From: Geobacteraceae bacterium
GTDB taxonomy: Bacteria; Desulfobacterota; Desulfuromonadia; Desulfuromonadales; Desulfuromonadaceae
DNA length: 6,766 nucleotides
Direction: 5' to 3'
NCBI GenBank assembly: GCA_020201305.1
Contig: JAIVHC010000023.1
Location: 1 to 6,766, forward strand
The translations under genes and the position numbers were made by a program. Below are positions 1 to 6,406 of the stretch, piece after piece. The first letter of the stretch is position 1. Every line of letters starts with the position of its first letter. The notes under the pieces were generated by a model. That model saw only the letters and a program-made list of their open reading frames with translations, made no database searches and was not told the origin of the DNA.

Positions 1-1500
1 GAAAAACTTCTCCTCTACGGGGGCGCGATTCAGATGGCGGGCGCAATCAAGGCGCGTAAGTCCTCGCGCCATGCCACGAGTGATTGGATGGCGATGGAGC
101 AGGATCGCGGTATTTCGGTTACCTCTTCGGTGATGAAGTTCAACTACCGCGATTATGAAATTAATCTCCTCGATACCCCGGGGCATCAGGATTTTTCTGA
201 GGATACGTACCGCGTACTTACCGCGGTGGATAGTGCCCTGATGGTTATCGACAGTGCCAAGGGGGTGGAGACCCAGACGCAGAAGTTGATGGAGGTCTGC
301 CGCATGCGCAATACTCCCATCATCACCTTTATCAACAAGCTTGACCGCGAGGGGCTGGCGCCGCTCGATTTACTTGCGGATATTGAAGAGACCCTGCAGA
401 TAGAATGCGCTCCTCTCTCCTGGCCTATCGGGATGGGGAAGCGCTTTAAAGGTTCGTACAATCTGTATAAAAAATCCCTCCATCTGTTTTCCGGCCATGC
501 CAAGGATCGTCTCAGTGAAGGTATCCACATCAATGATCTTGCAGATCCGCGTGTGGATGAACTTCTGGGGGATCAGGCCGATGAGCTGCGTGAAGATATT
601 GAACTCCTTGAAGGGGCCGCAACTCCCTTTGATCTGGATGACTATCTTAACGGGACCCAGACCCCGGTATTTTTCGGGAGTGCGGTGAATAATTTCGGAG
701 TCCAGGAGATGCTCGATGCATTTGTGGAACTCGCTCCTGCGCCGGTGCCGCGTGAGACTACAACACGCATGGTTGATCCCCTCGAAGAGGACTTCAGTGG
801 TTTCGTATTCAAGATTCAGGCGAATATGGACCCGGCCCACCGCGACCGCATTGCATTTTTACGCATCTGTTCCGGGAAGTTTGCACGCGGCATGAAGATG
901 CGCCATCATCGCATCGGCAAGGATATCAACGTTCCCAATGCCACGATCTTCATGGCGCAGGATCGCAGCCATGTGGAAGAGGCGTATGCCGGGGATATCA
1001 TCGGGATTCACAACCACGGTACCATCAAGATCGGTGATACCTTCACCGTCAAGGAACCACTGAAATTCATCGGTATCCCCAGCTTTGCGCCGGAGCATTT
1101 CCGCCGGGTGCGCCTCAAGGATCCGCTCAAAACCAAGCAGCTGGATAAAGGTTTAACGCAGTTGGCGGAAGAGGGCGCGGTACAGTTGTTTCGTCCCATC
1201 ATGGGAAGTGACTATATCCTCGGTGCGGTGGGGGTGTTGCAGTTTGATGTGATTATGGAGCGGTTGCGTGCCGAATATAAAGTGGATGCGGTATACGAGC
1301 CGGTAGAGTATGCCACTGCACGCTGGATAGATTGTCGCGAGAAGCGCAAACTCGTCGAGTTTGAAAAAAAATGTAAGTCCAACATCGCCCATGACGCCGA
1401 GGGCAACCTCACCTTTTTAGCTTCAAGTGAATGGCGTTTGCAGCACACTATAGAGCAGTGGCCCGATGTAGAGTTCAGTAAGACGCGCGAACACAACTGA
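1..1500 (+). CDS. prfC: Peptide chain release factor 3 (RF3), 5'-truncated by the window edge
   Basis: RF3 is a cytoplasmic translational GTPase that speeds recycling of RF1 and RF2 from the ribosome after termination. The frame is open from base 1, and its first residues (EKLLLYGGAIQ) align with the segment just after the P-loop of E. coli RF3 from memory (TEKVLLFGQAIQ), so the gene begins before the window and the ATG at 34 is internal. About 30 codons are missing, including the G1 P-loop. The 499 residues visible plus about 30 give about 529, the usual RF3 length. Visible GTPase motifs are the G2 region RGIS (nt 106-117), G3 DTPGH (172-186), G4 NKLD (334-345) and a G5-like GSA (676-684). 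RF3-typical stretches follow, such as GFVFKIQANMDP, MAQDRSHVEEAY, HNHGTIKIGDTF and GAVGVLQFDV, and the protein ends in a KTREHN tail. Similarity runs to the stop with no frameshift. EF-G and TypA are excluded by these RF3-specific segments. Confidence 0.96.
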   Translation, partial: EKLLLYGGAIQMAGAIKARKSSRHATSDWMAMEQDRGISVTSSVMKFNYRDYEINLLDTPGHQDFSEDTYRVLTAVDSALMVIDSAKGVETQTQKLMEVCRMRNTPIITFINKLDREGLAPLDLLADIEETLQIECAPLSWPIGMGKRFKGSYNLYKKSLHLFSGHAKDRLSEGIHINDLADPRVDELLGDQADELREDIELLEGAATPFDLDDYLNGTQTPVFFGSAVNNFGVQEMLDAFVELAPAPVPRETTTRMVDPLEEDFSGFVFKIQANMDPAHRDRIAFLRICSGKFARGMKMRHHRIGKDINVPNATIFMAQDRSHVEEAYAGDIIGIHNHGTIKIGDTFTVKEPLKFIGIPSFAPEHFRRVRLKDPLKTKQLDKGLTQLAEEGAVQLFRPIMGSDYILGAVGVLQFDVIMERLRAEYKVDAVYEPVEYATARWIDCREKRKLVEFEKKCKSNIAHDAEGNLTFLASSEWRLQHTIEQWPDVEFSKTREHN

Positions 1501-1503
1501 TTT

Positions 1504-1525
1504 ATGCTGGTTGGCACTCCAGCAT
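1504..1525. terminator. Hairpin between convergent prfC and the sensor kinase gene; possible bidirectional terminator
   Basis: A perfect 7-bp inverted repeat (ATGCTGG at 1504-1510, CCAGCAT at 1519-1525) with an 8-nt loop starts 3 nt after the prfC stop and ends 4 nt before the stop of the opposing kinase gene. Its place between two converging genes fits transcription termination from both sides. Neither strand has a U-tract after the stem, so it is not a textbook intrinsic terminator. It could instead act as a 3'-end stabilising hairpin with Rho-dependent termination. Confidence 0.4.
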
Positions 1526-1529
1526 GACA

Positions 1530-3608
1530 TCAGGTGCGGGGCAGTTCCACGAAGAAGGTGCTTCCCTGCCCCTCCTTGCTTTCAACCCATACCCTGCCGC
1601 GGTGCGCTCCCACGATCTCCTTCACCAGGGGAAGACCGAGACCTAACCCCCCGGCAATGCGCTGATCCCCATCGTTGACGCGGTAGAAGCGGTTGAATAT
1701 TTTGCTTTGGCTCTGGGGTGGAATGCCGATCCCCTCATCCTTCACCCAGATAAAAATGCTGTGCTTGGTGCTGCGCGCTCCAATGGTGATGGTGCCCTTC
1801 TCGGGGGAGTATTTGATTGCATTGGAGATCAGATTGGAAAATGCCCGCACCATCCGTTCGGCATCGACATTGATGGGAGGAAGATGCTCCGGCACCTGCA
1901 TATTGAGGGCGTGTTTTCGCAGCACCATTTCATACAGCCCGGTGCTTTCTCGCACCAGTTCCGCCACATCCGCTTCGGCAAAGGTGTATTCCTGCATGGA
2001 TGACTGCAGGCGCTGCAGATCCAGAAAGTCGTTCATCAATTCACTCATGCGATCCATTTCCCGATGGATAATCTGCAGATATTCCTGGCGCTGTTCTTGC
2101 GGAACCTCGTTGTCCTGCATAAACTCCACAAATCCGGTTATCGCGGTAACCGGGGTGCGAATCTCGTGGCTTACTGCGGCAAGCATCTCACTCTTCATCT
2201 TTTCTCCCCGGGTTTCCTCCGTTATATCCCGCACCAGATGCACCGCGCCGATAATGCGCTGATTGATCATGATAGGCGTCAAAGTGATGCGGAACGTAGA
2301 TCCGGACGGATCTTCGTAGGTTTGTTTAATGCTGTTGTTCTGCGCCAGCATCGTTTTGAATGGCGCTGAGGGTTGCCTTTCTTTGGGGAGAAAATCACTC
2401 GAGGGATTCGCGGCACTGTAGGCAGCGCACAGCCTGCGCGCGGCGCTGTTTTGTTTGCTTATATGCCCTTCCGCATCGAGAATAAAAATGGCATCTTCGA
2501 TGGAGGCAAAGGTGTTGGCCCATTGCTCCTCACTTAGACGCAGCTCTGCCTCGATCTGGCGCCGCTCACTCACTTCCTCCTTGAGGCTCGCATTGGTCTG
2601 CTCTAAGCGTCGGGCGAGGGAAACAAATCCGCGCGTGAAGGGTCGCAGGGCCAGATAACACAGAGCCCCCCCCACAAATGCGAGGCCCAATATTACCGCA
2701 AGGATGGAAATGTGTTGGCGCAGCATGTTGGCGAAGGATATATTACCCTTGATATAGCTGCCGAGATACCATTCGCTTCCCGGGATGCGCGCATAGATGA
2801 ATTCGAGCTCTTCCCCCTTGGAGGTGAGCGGCCACTCCTGCACTCTCTCTGTTTCGCCGTGCGGCTCTAGAGTGTGAACAATCTGTTTGACCCGTGCGTG
2901 TTTCTCCGGCGGGTTTGTATCTGAATCATCACTGTAGGTGCCATCTGCCCATACTATTGCGATGTCGCTGGCTGGATGAAAGAGGACATTGGCTTTCACC
3001 GAGTAATCGTGCAGGGCGTCAATAAAATGCACAGGGGAAAAAAACAGGATGTCGTAGCCCAGAATCTTCCCATCCGTAGCTATGGCGCTGACAGCGATAA
3101 TACGCAGAGAGCCACGGTCGGAGATGATGCCGGAAAAGGCTACGTCCATGGAGTGTTCTGCGCCACTGCCAGCATCAGCGGGGATGTAGGGCCACGCTAC
3201 ACGCGGGGATACCGAACCCACACTTGCAATAACGGTGCCCCTGGTATCGGTGCGGGTGATCCCCTCAATCATCTTCGATTGGTCTAATGCCCGGGCAAGG
3301 TTTTGTGTGTTATCCTGGCGCAGGTCTTCGATGCTCATAAGCTTGTTACTATACTTATCGAGCATATTGCAGCACAGACTGCAACTGTGAATCTGGGTGG
3401 CTTGTTCGCTCAGGTGTTCCAGGCAGTTGCCCAGGGCTTTTTGTTTGCTCTTAAGGTGTAGTTTCTGTTGCTCTGCGCTCCATGTTATATGGCTGCGTAG
3501 CAGCACTCCAAAGGCTACGGCAGAAACAATAAGGCCGATGGCCAGAATGGTAAGAAAGAATACCAGGGTTACCCGGGTGCGTAGTTGGGTGGCGTTTAAA
3601 AGCGTCAT
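1530..3608 (-). CDS. Membrane-bound sensor histidine kinase with extracytoplasmic Cache-like sensor and PAS domain
   Basis: This 692-residue protein is the sensor half of a two-component system; it would autophosphorylate and pass phosphate to an unidentified response regulator. It has a first membrane helix at about residues 14-37 and an extracytoplasmic region at about 38-297. That region resembles a double-Cache fold, with RGTVIASV near 123-130, a second unit around 205-225 and a closing SEWYLGSYIKG near 278-288. A second membrane helix lies at about 300-321, followed by a short charged coiled-coil linker (329-365) rather than an evident HAMP domain. A PAS domain covers about 362-465. The HisKA H-box SHEIRTPVTAITGF has phospho-acceptor His481. 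The ATPase domain has N-box NLISNAIKYSP (592-602), DEGIGIP (624-630), F-box IFNRFYRV (637-644) and GGLGLGLP (653-660), so all catalytic boxes are intact. Cys62, Cys76, Cys79 and Cys80 cluster in the sensor region. The ATG at 3606-3608 has GGAG six bases upstream (3615-3618). Signal and gene name are not recognisable. Confidence 0.93.
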   Translation of the reverse strand: MTLLNATQLRTRVTLVFFLTILAIGLIVSAVAFGVLLRSHITWSAEQQKLHLKSKQKALGNCLEHLSEQATQIHSCSLCCNMLDKYSNKLMSIEDLRQDNTQNLARALDQSKMIEGITRTDTRGTVIASVGSVSPRVAWPYIPADAGSGAEHSMDVAFSGIISDRGSLRIIAVSAIATDGKILGYDILFFSPVHFIDALHDYSVKANVLFHPASDIAIVWADGTYSDDSDTNPPEKHARVKQIVHTLEPHGETERVQEWPLTSKGEELEFIYARIPGSEWYLGSYIKGNISFANMLRQHISILAVILGLAFVGGALCYLALRPFTRGFVSLARRLEQTNASLKEEVSERRQIEAELRLSEEQWANTFASIEDAIFILDAEGHISKQNSAARRLCAAYSAANPSSDFLPKERQPSAPFKTMLAQNNSIKQTYEDPSGSTFRITLTPIMINQRIIGAVHLVRDITEETRGEKMKSEMLAAVSHEIRTPVTAITGFVEFMQDNEVPQEQRQEYLQIIHREMDRMSELMNDFLDLQRLQSSMQEYTFAEADVAELVRESTGLYEMVLRKHALNMQVPEHLPPINVDAERMVRAFSNLISNAIKYSPEKGTITIGARSTKHSIFIWVKDEGIGIPPQSQSKIFNRFYRVNDGDQRIAGGLGLGLPLVKEIVGAHRGRVWVESKEGQGSTFFVELPRT

Positions 3609-3617
3609 TCAGATCTC

Positions 3618-3633
3618 CGAATGGCCGAATGGC
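3618..3633. repeat. Tandem 8-bp direct repeat (CGAATGGC twice) in the kinase leader
   Basis: CGAATGGC at 3618-3625 is repeated exactly and without a gap at 3626-3633. It sits directly upstream of, and overlaps by one base, the GGAG ribosome-binding site of the - strand kinase gene. It may be a slippage duplication or part of a regulator or leader structure. Function is unknown. Confidence 0.6.
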
Positions 3634-3658
3634 TGTATATCAAGTAAATATCTCTTTT

Positions 3659-3686
3659 ATACTATCAGCTGGGTGGGTGATTGCAA
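3659..3686 (-). promoter_or_regulatory. Candidate sigma-70-type promoter for the sensor kinase gene
   Basis: Reading the - strand, a TTGCAA -35-like box (3681-3686, 4 of 6 to consensus) lies 16 bases before TAGTAT (3659-3664, 4 of 6). TGA immediately upstream gives an extended -10 TGn. Transcription would start near 3652 and leave a leader of about 44 nt containing the GGAG ribosome site and a small tandem repeat. It overlaps the candidate pepA promoter on the other strand. This is a judgement by eye; the position upstream of a divergent gene pair supports it. Confidence 0.4.
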
Positions 3687-3690
3687 TAAT
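3662..3690 (+). promoter_or_regulatory. Candidate extended -10 promoter for pepA
   Basis: On the + strand, AATAAT (3685-3690, 5 of 6 to TATAAT) is preceded by TGC, an extended -10 TGn element. A weak -35-like CTATCA (3662-3667, 3 of 6) lies 17 bases upstream. The start would fall near 3697, giving a leader of about 50 nt before the pepA ATG at 3747. An alternative -10, TATACT (3658-3663), lacks a good -35. The two candidates cannot be separated by sequence alone. Confidence 0.35.
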
Positions 3691-3732
3691 TTCGCGCGCT
3701 GACGTTCGCAGTAAAAATGAAGCACAACGAAA

Positions 3733-3738
3733 AAGGAG
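3733..3738 (+). promoter_or_regulatory. Ribosome-binding site AAGGAG that sets the pepA start
   Basis: AAGGAG lies 8 bases before the ATG at 3747. It falls inside the longer ORF that begins with the ATG at 3717, whose own upstream sequence (ACGTTCGCAGTAAAA) has no comparable site. This argues for translation from 3747 and a 492-residue protein. Confidence 0.8.
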
Positions 3739-3746
3739 ATGGACAC

Positions 3747-5225
3747 ATGTTACCTGAAGTAGAATTTATTTATCCGTCACACAAAGATGTCGGCAATGGC
3801 ATGCGCGTTGTTGCGCTGGAACAGAAGGCGTGGGAGCGTGGTGAAAGTTTCCCCCCCGACATGGCGGATCAACTGGCGCTGCTACGCACAAACCATGTCT
3901 TCAGCGCCAAGGCGGATGAAGTGCTTATTCTTCCTCCTCGGGTTGCAGGGGAAGCGGGCCTTATGCTTGCCGGGCTGGGGGAAGACCCCGATGCGGCACA
4001 GTGGCGTGAGGCCGGGGCGCGTATCGGGGCGCAGATCAAGCAGAAGAAGATCGAAAAAATCGAGGTGGACACCGCTCTCATGCCGGAGACCGGCGCAGGC
4101 ACAGAAGTGGAGTGGTTTCTGGAGGGATGTATCCTCGAACTCTATACCTTTGATAAGTACAAAAGTAAGCCGGAGCAGGCTCCTGCGCGGGTAGCGATCA
4201 CCCTCTACGCCGCCACCGAAGCACAGAGTGCGAAACTCAAACAGGTATTGCAAGGCAGGATGAAAATACTGCAGGGTACCGCGCTGGCGCGCGATCTGGT
4301 AAATGAGCCATCCAATGTAAAAACCCCGGAGTTTCTTGCACGTACCGCGTGGGAACAGAGCCAGAACAGCGGAATCAAGACCACCATCCTGGGGCAGAAC
4401 GCCCTGGAACAGGCCGGGTTGCATGCACTCCTCGCGGTGGCGCAGGGGAGCAGTGCCGAACCGCGCCTGATTGTGATGGAATATCAGGGAGGCGCAGCGG
4501 ATGAGGCGCCGGTGGCCCTGGTGGGGAAGGCCGTTACCTTCGACAGCGGGGGGATCTCGCTCAAACCCGGTGAGGGGATGGAGCAGATGAAGATGGATAT
4601 GGCCGGTGGTGCTGCAGTAATGGCCACCCTGGTAAGTGCCGCATACCTGCAGCTCCCGTTAAATATTGTGGGGGTGATACCCGCAGTGGAGAATATGCCC
4701 TCCGGTACGGCGCAGCGCCCCGGCGATATTGTGCGTTCGGCTGCGGGCAAAAGTATAGAAGTCATCAACACCGATGCCGAAGGGCGCCTGATCCTTGCGG
4801 ATGCGCTGCACTGGGTGGGGAGCAAAAATCCGCGCGCGGTAATTGATATCGCAACCCTCACCGGGGCATGTATCATCGCCCTCGGGCACCATACGGCCGC
4901 AGTGCTGGGGAGTGATGCCGAATTGGTGCAGGCTCTCATCCATGCCGGCGAGGAGTGCGGAGAACACTTATGGGAGCTGCCGCTGCGTAAAGAATACGCC
5001 AAGCAGCTGGATAGCAGTGTCGCGGATCTCAAAAATGTGGGCGGACGCCCGGCAGGAACCATTACCGCAGCAGCATTTTTGCAGCATTTTGCCCCCGAGT
5101 GCCCCTGGGCGCATGTCGACATAGCGGGAACTGCATGGAATGAAAAAGCTAGTCTCGGGCAACCTGCGGGGGGAACCGGTTTCGGGGTACGTGTTCTGTT
5201 GGAGTACCTGCAGCGTTTGGCGTGA
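3747..5225 (+). CDS. pepA: Leucyl aminopeptidase (cytosol aminopeptidase, peptidase family M17)
   Basis: This is a cytoplasmic, normally hexameric, two-metal aminopeptidase that removes N-terminal residues from peptides in protein turnover. Starting at the ATG with the AAGGAG site, it has 492 residues, normal for M17. The first 160 or so form the divergent N-terminal domain; the catalytic domain fills the rest. The metal-binding and catalytic set is complete: Lys261 in GKAVTFDSGG, Asp266 in the same motif, Lys273 in SLKPG, Asp284 in MKMDMAGG, and Asp343, Glu345 and Arg347 in the signature NTDAEGRLILADAL (341-354). The C-terminal part has LTGACIIALG, VGGRPAGTITAAAFL and HVDIAGTAW, all typical of the family. 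The motif usually read as GKG is GKA here. No signal peptide is seen. It is transcribed away from the kinase gene and toward def. In E. coli PepA also binds DNA as a transcription and Xer-recombination factor; nothing here shows whether that applies. Confidence 0.95.
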   Translation: MLPEVEFIYPSHKDVGNGMRVVALEQKAWERGESFPPDMADQLALLRTNHVFSAKADEVLILPPRVAGEAGLMLAGLGEDPDAAQWREAGARIGAQIKQKKIEKIEVDTALMPETGAGTEVEWFLEGCILELYTFDKYKSKPEQAPARVAITLYAATEAQSAKLKQVLQGRMKILQGTALARDLVNEPSNVKTPEFLARTAWEQSQNSGIKTTILGQNALEQAGLHALLAVAQGSSAEPRLIVMEYQGGAADEAPVALVGKAVTFDSGGISLKPGEGMEQMKMDMAGGAAVMATLVSAAYLQLPLNIVGVIPAVENMPSGTAQRPGDIVRSAAGKSIEVINTDAEGRLILADALHWVGSKNPRAVIDIATLTGACIIALGHHTAAVLGSDAELVQALIHAGEECGEHLWELPLRKEYAKQLDSSVADLKNVGGRPAGTITAAAFLQHFAPECPWAHVDIAGTAWNEKASLGQPAGGTGFGVRVLLEYLQRLA

Positions 5226-5231
5226 TGTGCT

Positions 5232-5273
5232 GCCGGCGTCCCCCGCTCAGGTGTGCAGACGGGTGGCGCCGGT
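5232..5273. terminator. GC-rich imperfect hairpin between convergent pepA and def; possible bidirectional terminator
   Basis: Bases 5232-5240 pair with 5265-5273 (core CCGGCG/CGCCGG, with G-T wobbles at 5232/5273 and 5239/5266). After one mismatch, 5242-5244 pair with 5261-5263, leaving a loop of about 16 nt. It starts 7 nt after the pepA stop and lies 16 nt past the def stop on the other strand. No U-tract follows on either strand, so classical intrinsic termination is uncertain. Confidence 0.4.
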
Positions 5274-5275
5274 TG

Positions 5276-5290
5276 AGAGGTCCAGAGGTC
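5276..5290. repeat. Short tandem direct repeat AGAGGTC with 8-bp period at the def stop codon
   Basis: AGAGGTC at 5276-5282 recurs at 5284-5290 after one C, so the second copy overlaps the def stop codon (5289-5291 on the - strand). It is probably a slippage duplication. No function is apparent. Confidence 0.5.
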
Positions 5291-5789
5291 AGTGTTTGCG
5301 CCGGAAGAGTTCGGTGCCGGGGTTGGAGATACGGTCAAGGAACAGCTTTCCGTTGAGATGATCGAGCTCATGCTGGATCGCAACCGCTTCAAAGCCTTTA
5401 CAGCGAATAATGCAGTCATTCTGATGTTGGTCAAAAAACTGTACCACGATCTCCTTGGCGCGCTCCACATTGCCGGTGTAATCGGGGACACTCATACATC
5501 CCTCGCGCATGGTCTTTTGCCCGCTGCGTTCGATAATCTCCGGATTTATCATCACCACTAGGCCGTGGTTGTGTTTGCGCCCGAGTTTGCTTTCTGACAC
5601 ATCCACCACGGCAACCCGCAGGCTTGTACCGATCTGCGGAGCGGCAATTCCTACGGAGTGTCCGGAGGCGTACATGGTGTCAATCAAATCCTGTGCCAAT
5701 GTGCTTGTTTCTGCAGCCTGAGGATCGGCGGCGCTGCATACCTGCTTGAGGCTGGGGTCGGGATAGACCAATACTTCGCATACCGCCAT
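5289..5789 (-). CDS. def: Peptide deformylase
   Basis: This metalloenzyme removes the formyl group from the N-terminal formyl-methionine of nascent proteins at the ribosome exit. The 166-residue length is normal. All three motifs are present: motif 1 SVGIAAPQIG (45-54) with the catalytic Gln52, motif 2 EGCMSVP (96-102) with metal ligand Cys98, and motif 3 QHELDH (139-144) with metal ligands His140 and His144 and catalytic Glu141. The first position of motif 1, usually Gly, is Ser45. The N-terminus (EVLVYPDPSLKQ) is typical of the family. Translation starts at the ATG 5787-5789, only 3 nt after the ACT gene's stop. Its ribosome site GGTGGAG (5799-5805, 9-nt spacing) lies inside the end of that gene, so translational coupling is likely. 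No fmt gene is adjacent in the visible sequence; def often lies beside fmt in other bacteria. Confidence 0.96.
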   Translation of the reverse strand: MAVCEVLVYPDPSLKQVCSAADPQAAETSTLAQDLIDTMYASGHSVGIAAPQIGTSLRVAVVDVSESKLGRKHNHGLVVMINPEIIERSGQKTMREGCMSVPDYTGNVERAKEIVVQFFDQHQNDCIIRCKGFEAVAIQHELDHLNGKLFLDRISNPGTELFRRKH

Positions 5790-5792
5790 GGG

Positions 5793-6332
5793 TTACAACT
5801 CCACCGGGGTTACATTGCGCACCGAGATATCCACCTGCAACTCTTCGCGCAGGTTTTCGAGCATATCGCGGATATCCTCTACGCTCAAGGTGGCAGGCAG
5901 CACAGCTTCGCACATCATCACGTATACCGGGCGCTCTTCGCTCCCGATGAGCTTGGTGGCGAGGTCGATAATGTTGATATTGTTCTGGCTCAGGAGGCGG
6001 GTCACCTGATATACAATCCCCGGCTTGTCCGAACCGTATACCGAGATCATGCACAACTCGCCGGGCAGTTCCGGGCGCATTTCTCCACCGGGTTTCAAGG
6101 TGCGGACAAACACCGACATCCCGGAGCTTTCCAGTTCTGCGTAGGCCTGCTGCAGCGGTTCGCTGCTTTCAAAATCGGGGTGGGACACAATCAGGATCAT
6201 GGCGAACTGGCCGCCTAGAATAGTGCTGCTTGAATCGGCTACATTGCACCCGAGTTCGTAGAGAACGCGCGCGGTATCAGATACAATCCCGGGGCGATCC
6301 CTGCCAATGATGGTGACGGCAAAATGTTTCAT
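5793..6332 (-). CDS. Tandem ACT-domain protein, GcvR-like (glycine cleavage regulator family)
   Basis: A 179-residue protein made of two ACT domains, small ligand-binding modules that usually sense amino acids. ACT1 spans about 3-80 with RDRPGIV at 11-17; ACT2 spans about 93-175 with SDKPGIV at 101-107. This architecture and length match GcvR, which in E. coli binds the activator GcvA and, with glycine, controls the glycine cleavage operon. Here no gcvA or gcv gene is in view, so the target is unknown. There is no catalytic or DNA-binding domain, so it presumably acts through a partner protein. The start chosen is the ATG at 6330-6332 with GGAG five bases upstream (6338-6341), which begins right at the first ACT strand. 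The frame stays open upstream to ATGs at 6381-6383 and 6411-6413, but that extra stretch does not look like family sequence and holds promoter-like elements. It is the first gene of an operon with def. Confidence 0.85.
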   Translation of the reverse strand: MKHFAVTIIGRDRPGIVSDTARVLYELGCNVADSSSTILGGQFAMILIVSHPDFESSEPLQQAYAELESSGMSVFVRTLKPGGEMRPELPGELCMISVYGSDKPGIVYQVTRLLSQNNINIIDLATKLIGSEERPVYVMMCEAVLPATLSVEDIRDMLENLREELQVDISVRNVTPVEL

Positions 6333-6337
6333 GGCAA

Positions 6338-6341
6338 CTCC
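6338..6341 (-). promoter_or_regulatory. Ribosome-binding site GGAG that sets the ACT-protein start
   Basis: GGAG on the - strand lies 5 bases before the ATG at 6330-6332. The upstream in-frame ATG at 6381-6383 has its nearest GGAG (6402-6405 region) about 13 or more bases away, and the one at 6411-6413 has none. This supports the 179-residue form. Confidence 0.7.
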
Positions 6342-6395
6342 ATAAATGCTGAGGATATTGAAAGAATAAGGCGCGTAAAGCATTGAATATGATTC

Positions 6396-6406
6396 ACTCC
6401 TGGAGT
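6396..6406. promoter_or_regulatory. Perfect short palindrome ACTCC-T-GGAGT, possible operator
   Basis: Five-base arms (6396-6400 and 6402-6406) around one central T. It overlaps the predicted -10 and start region of the ACT-def promoter and abuts the -35 of the kamA promoter. A protein bound here could affect both divergent units. The arms are short, so chance is a real alternative. Confidence 0.3.

Noticed and set aside
370..840. A 156-codon open frame on the - strand opposite prfC
   Set aside because: It is antisense to conserved RF3 sequence, with no plausible start signal or recognisable domain.
1693..2262. A 189-codon open frame on the + strand inside the kinase gene
   Set aside because: It is antisense to the intact HisKA/HATPase region, is Ser/Arg/Cys-rich as expected of a shadow frame, and has no ribosome-binding site or family resemblance.
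3372..3383. Possible c-type heme binding site in the kinase sensor region
   Set aside because: The motif is CSLCC, not CxxCH; no histidine follows the second cysteine, so covalent heme attachment is not supported.
3717..3746. Ten-residue N-terminal extension of PepA from the ATG at 3717
   Set aside because: The extension encodes the ribosome-binding site itself (AAGGAG at 3733-3738), and there is no such site before 3717.
4484..5491. A 335-codon open frame on the - strand opposite pepA and part of def
   Set aside because: It is antisense to a clearly conserved M17 enzyme, runs through the pepA/def gap into def in another frame, has a Ser/Pro/Arg/Ala-rich shadow composition, and matches no family I know. 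It is best explained by codon bias of the true genes.
5658..6218. A 186-codon open frame on the + strand opposite def and the ACT gene
   Set aside because: It spans the junction of two real opposite-strand genes and has His/Gln-rich shadow composition, without its own ribosome site.
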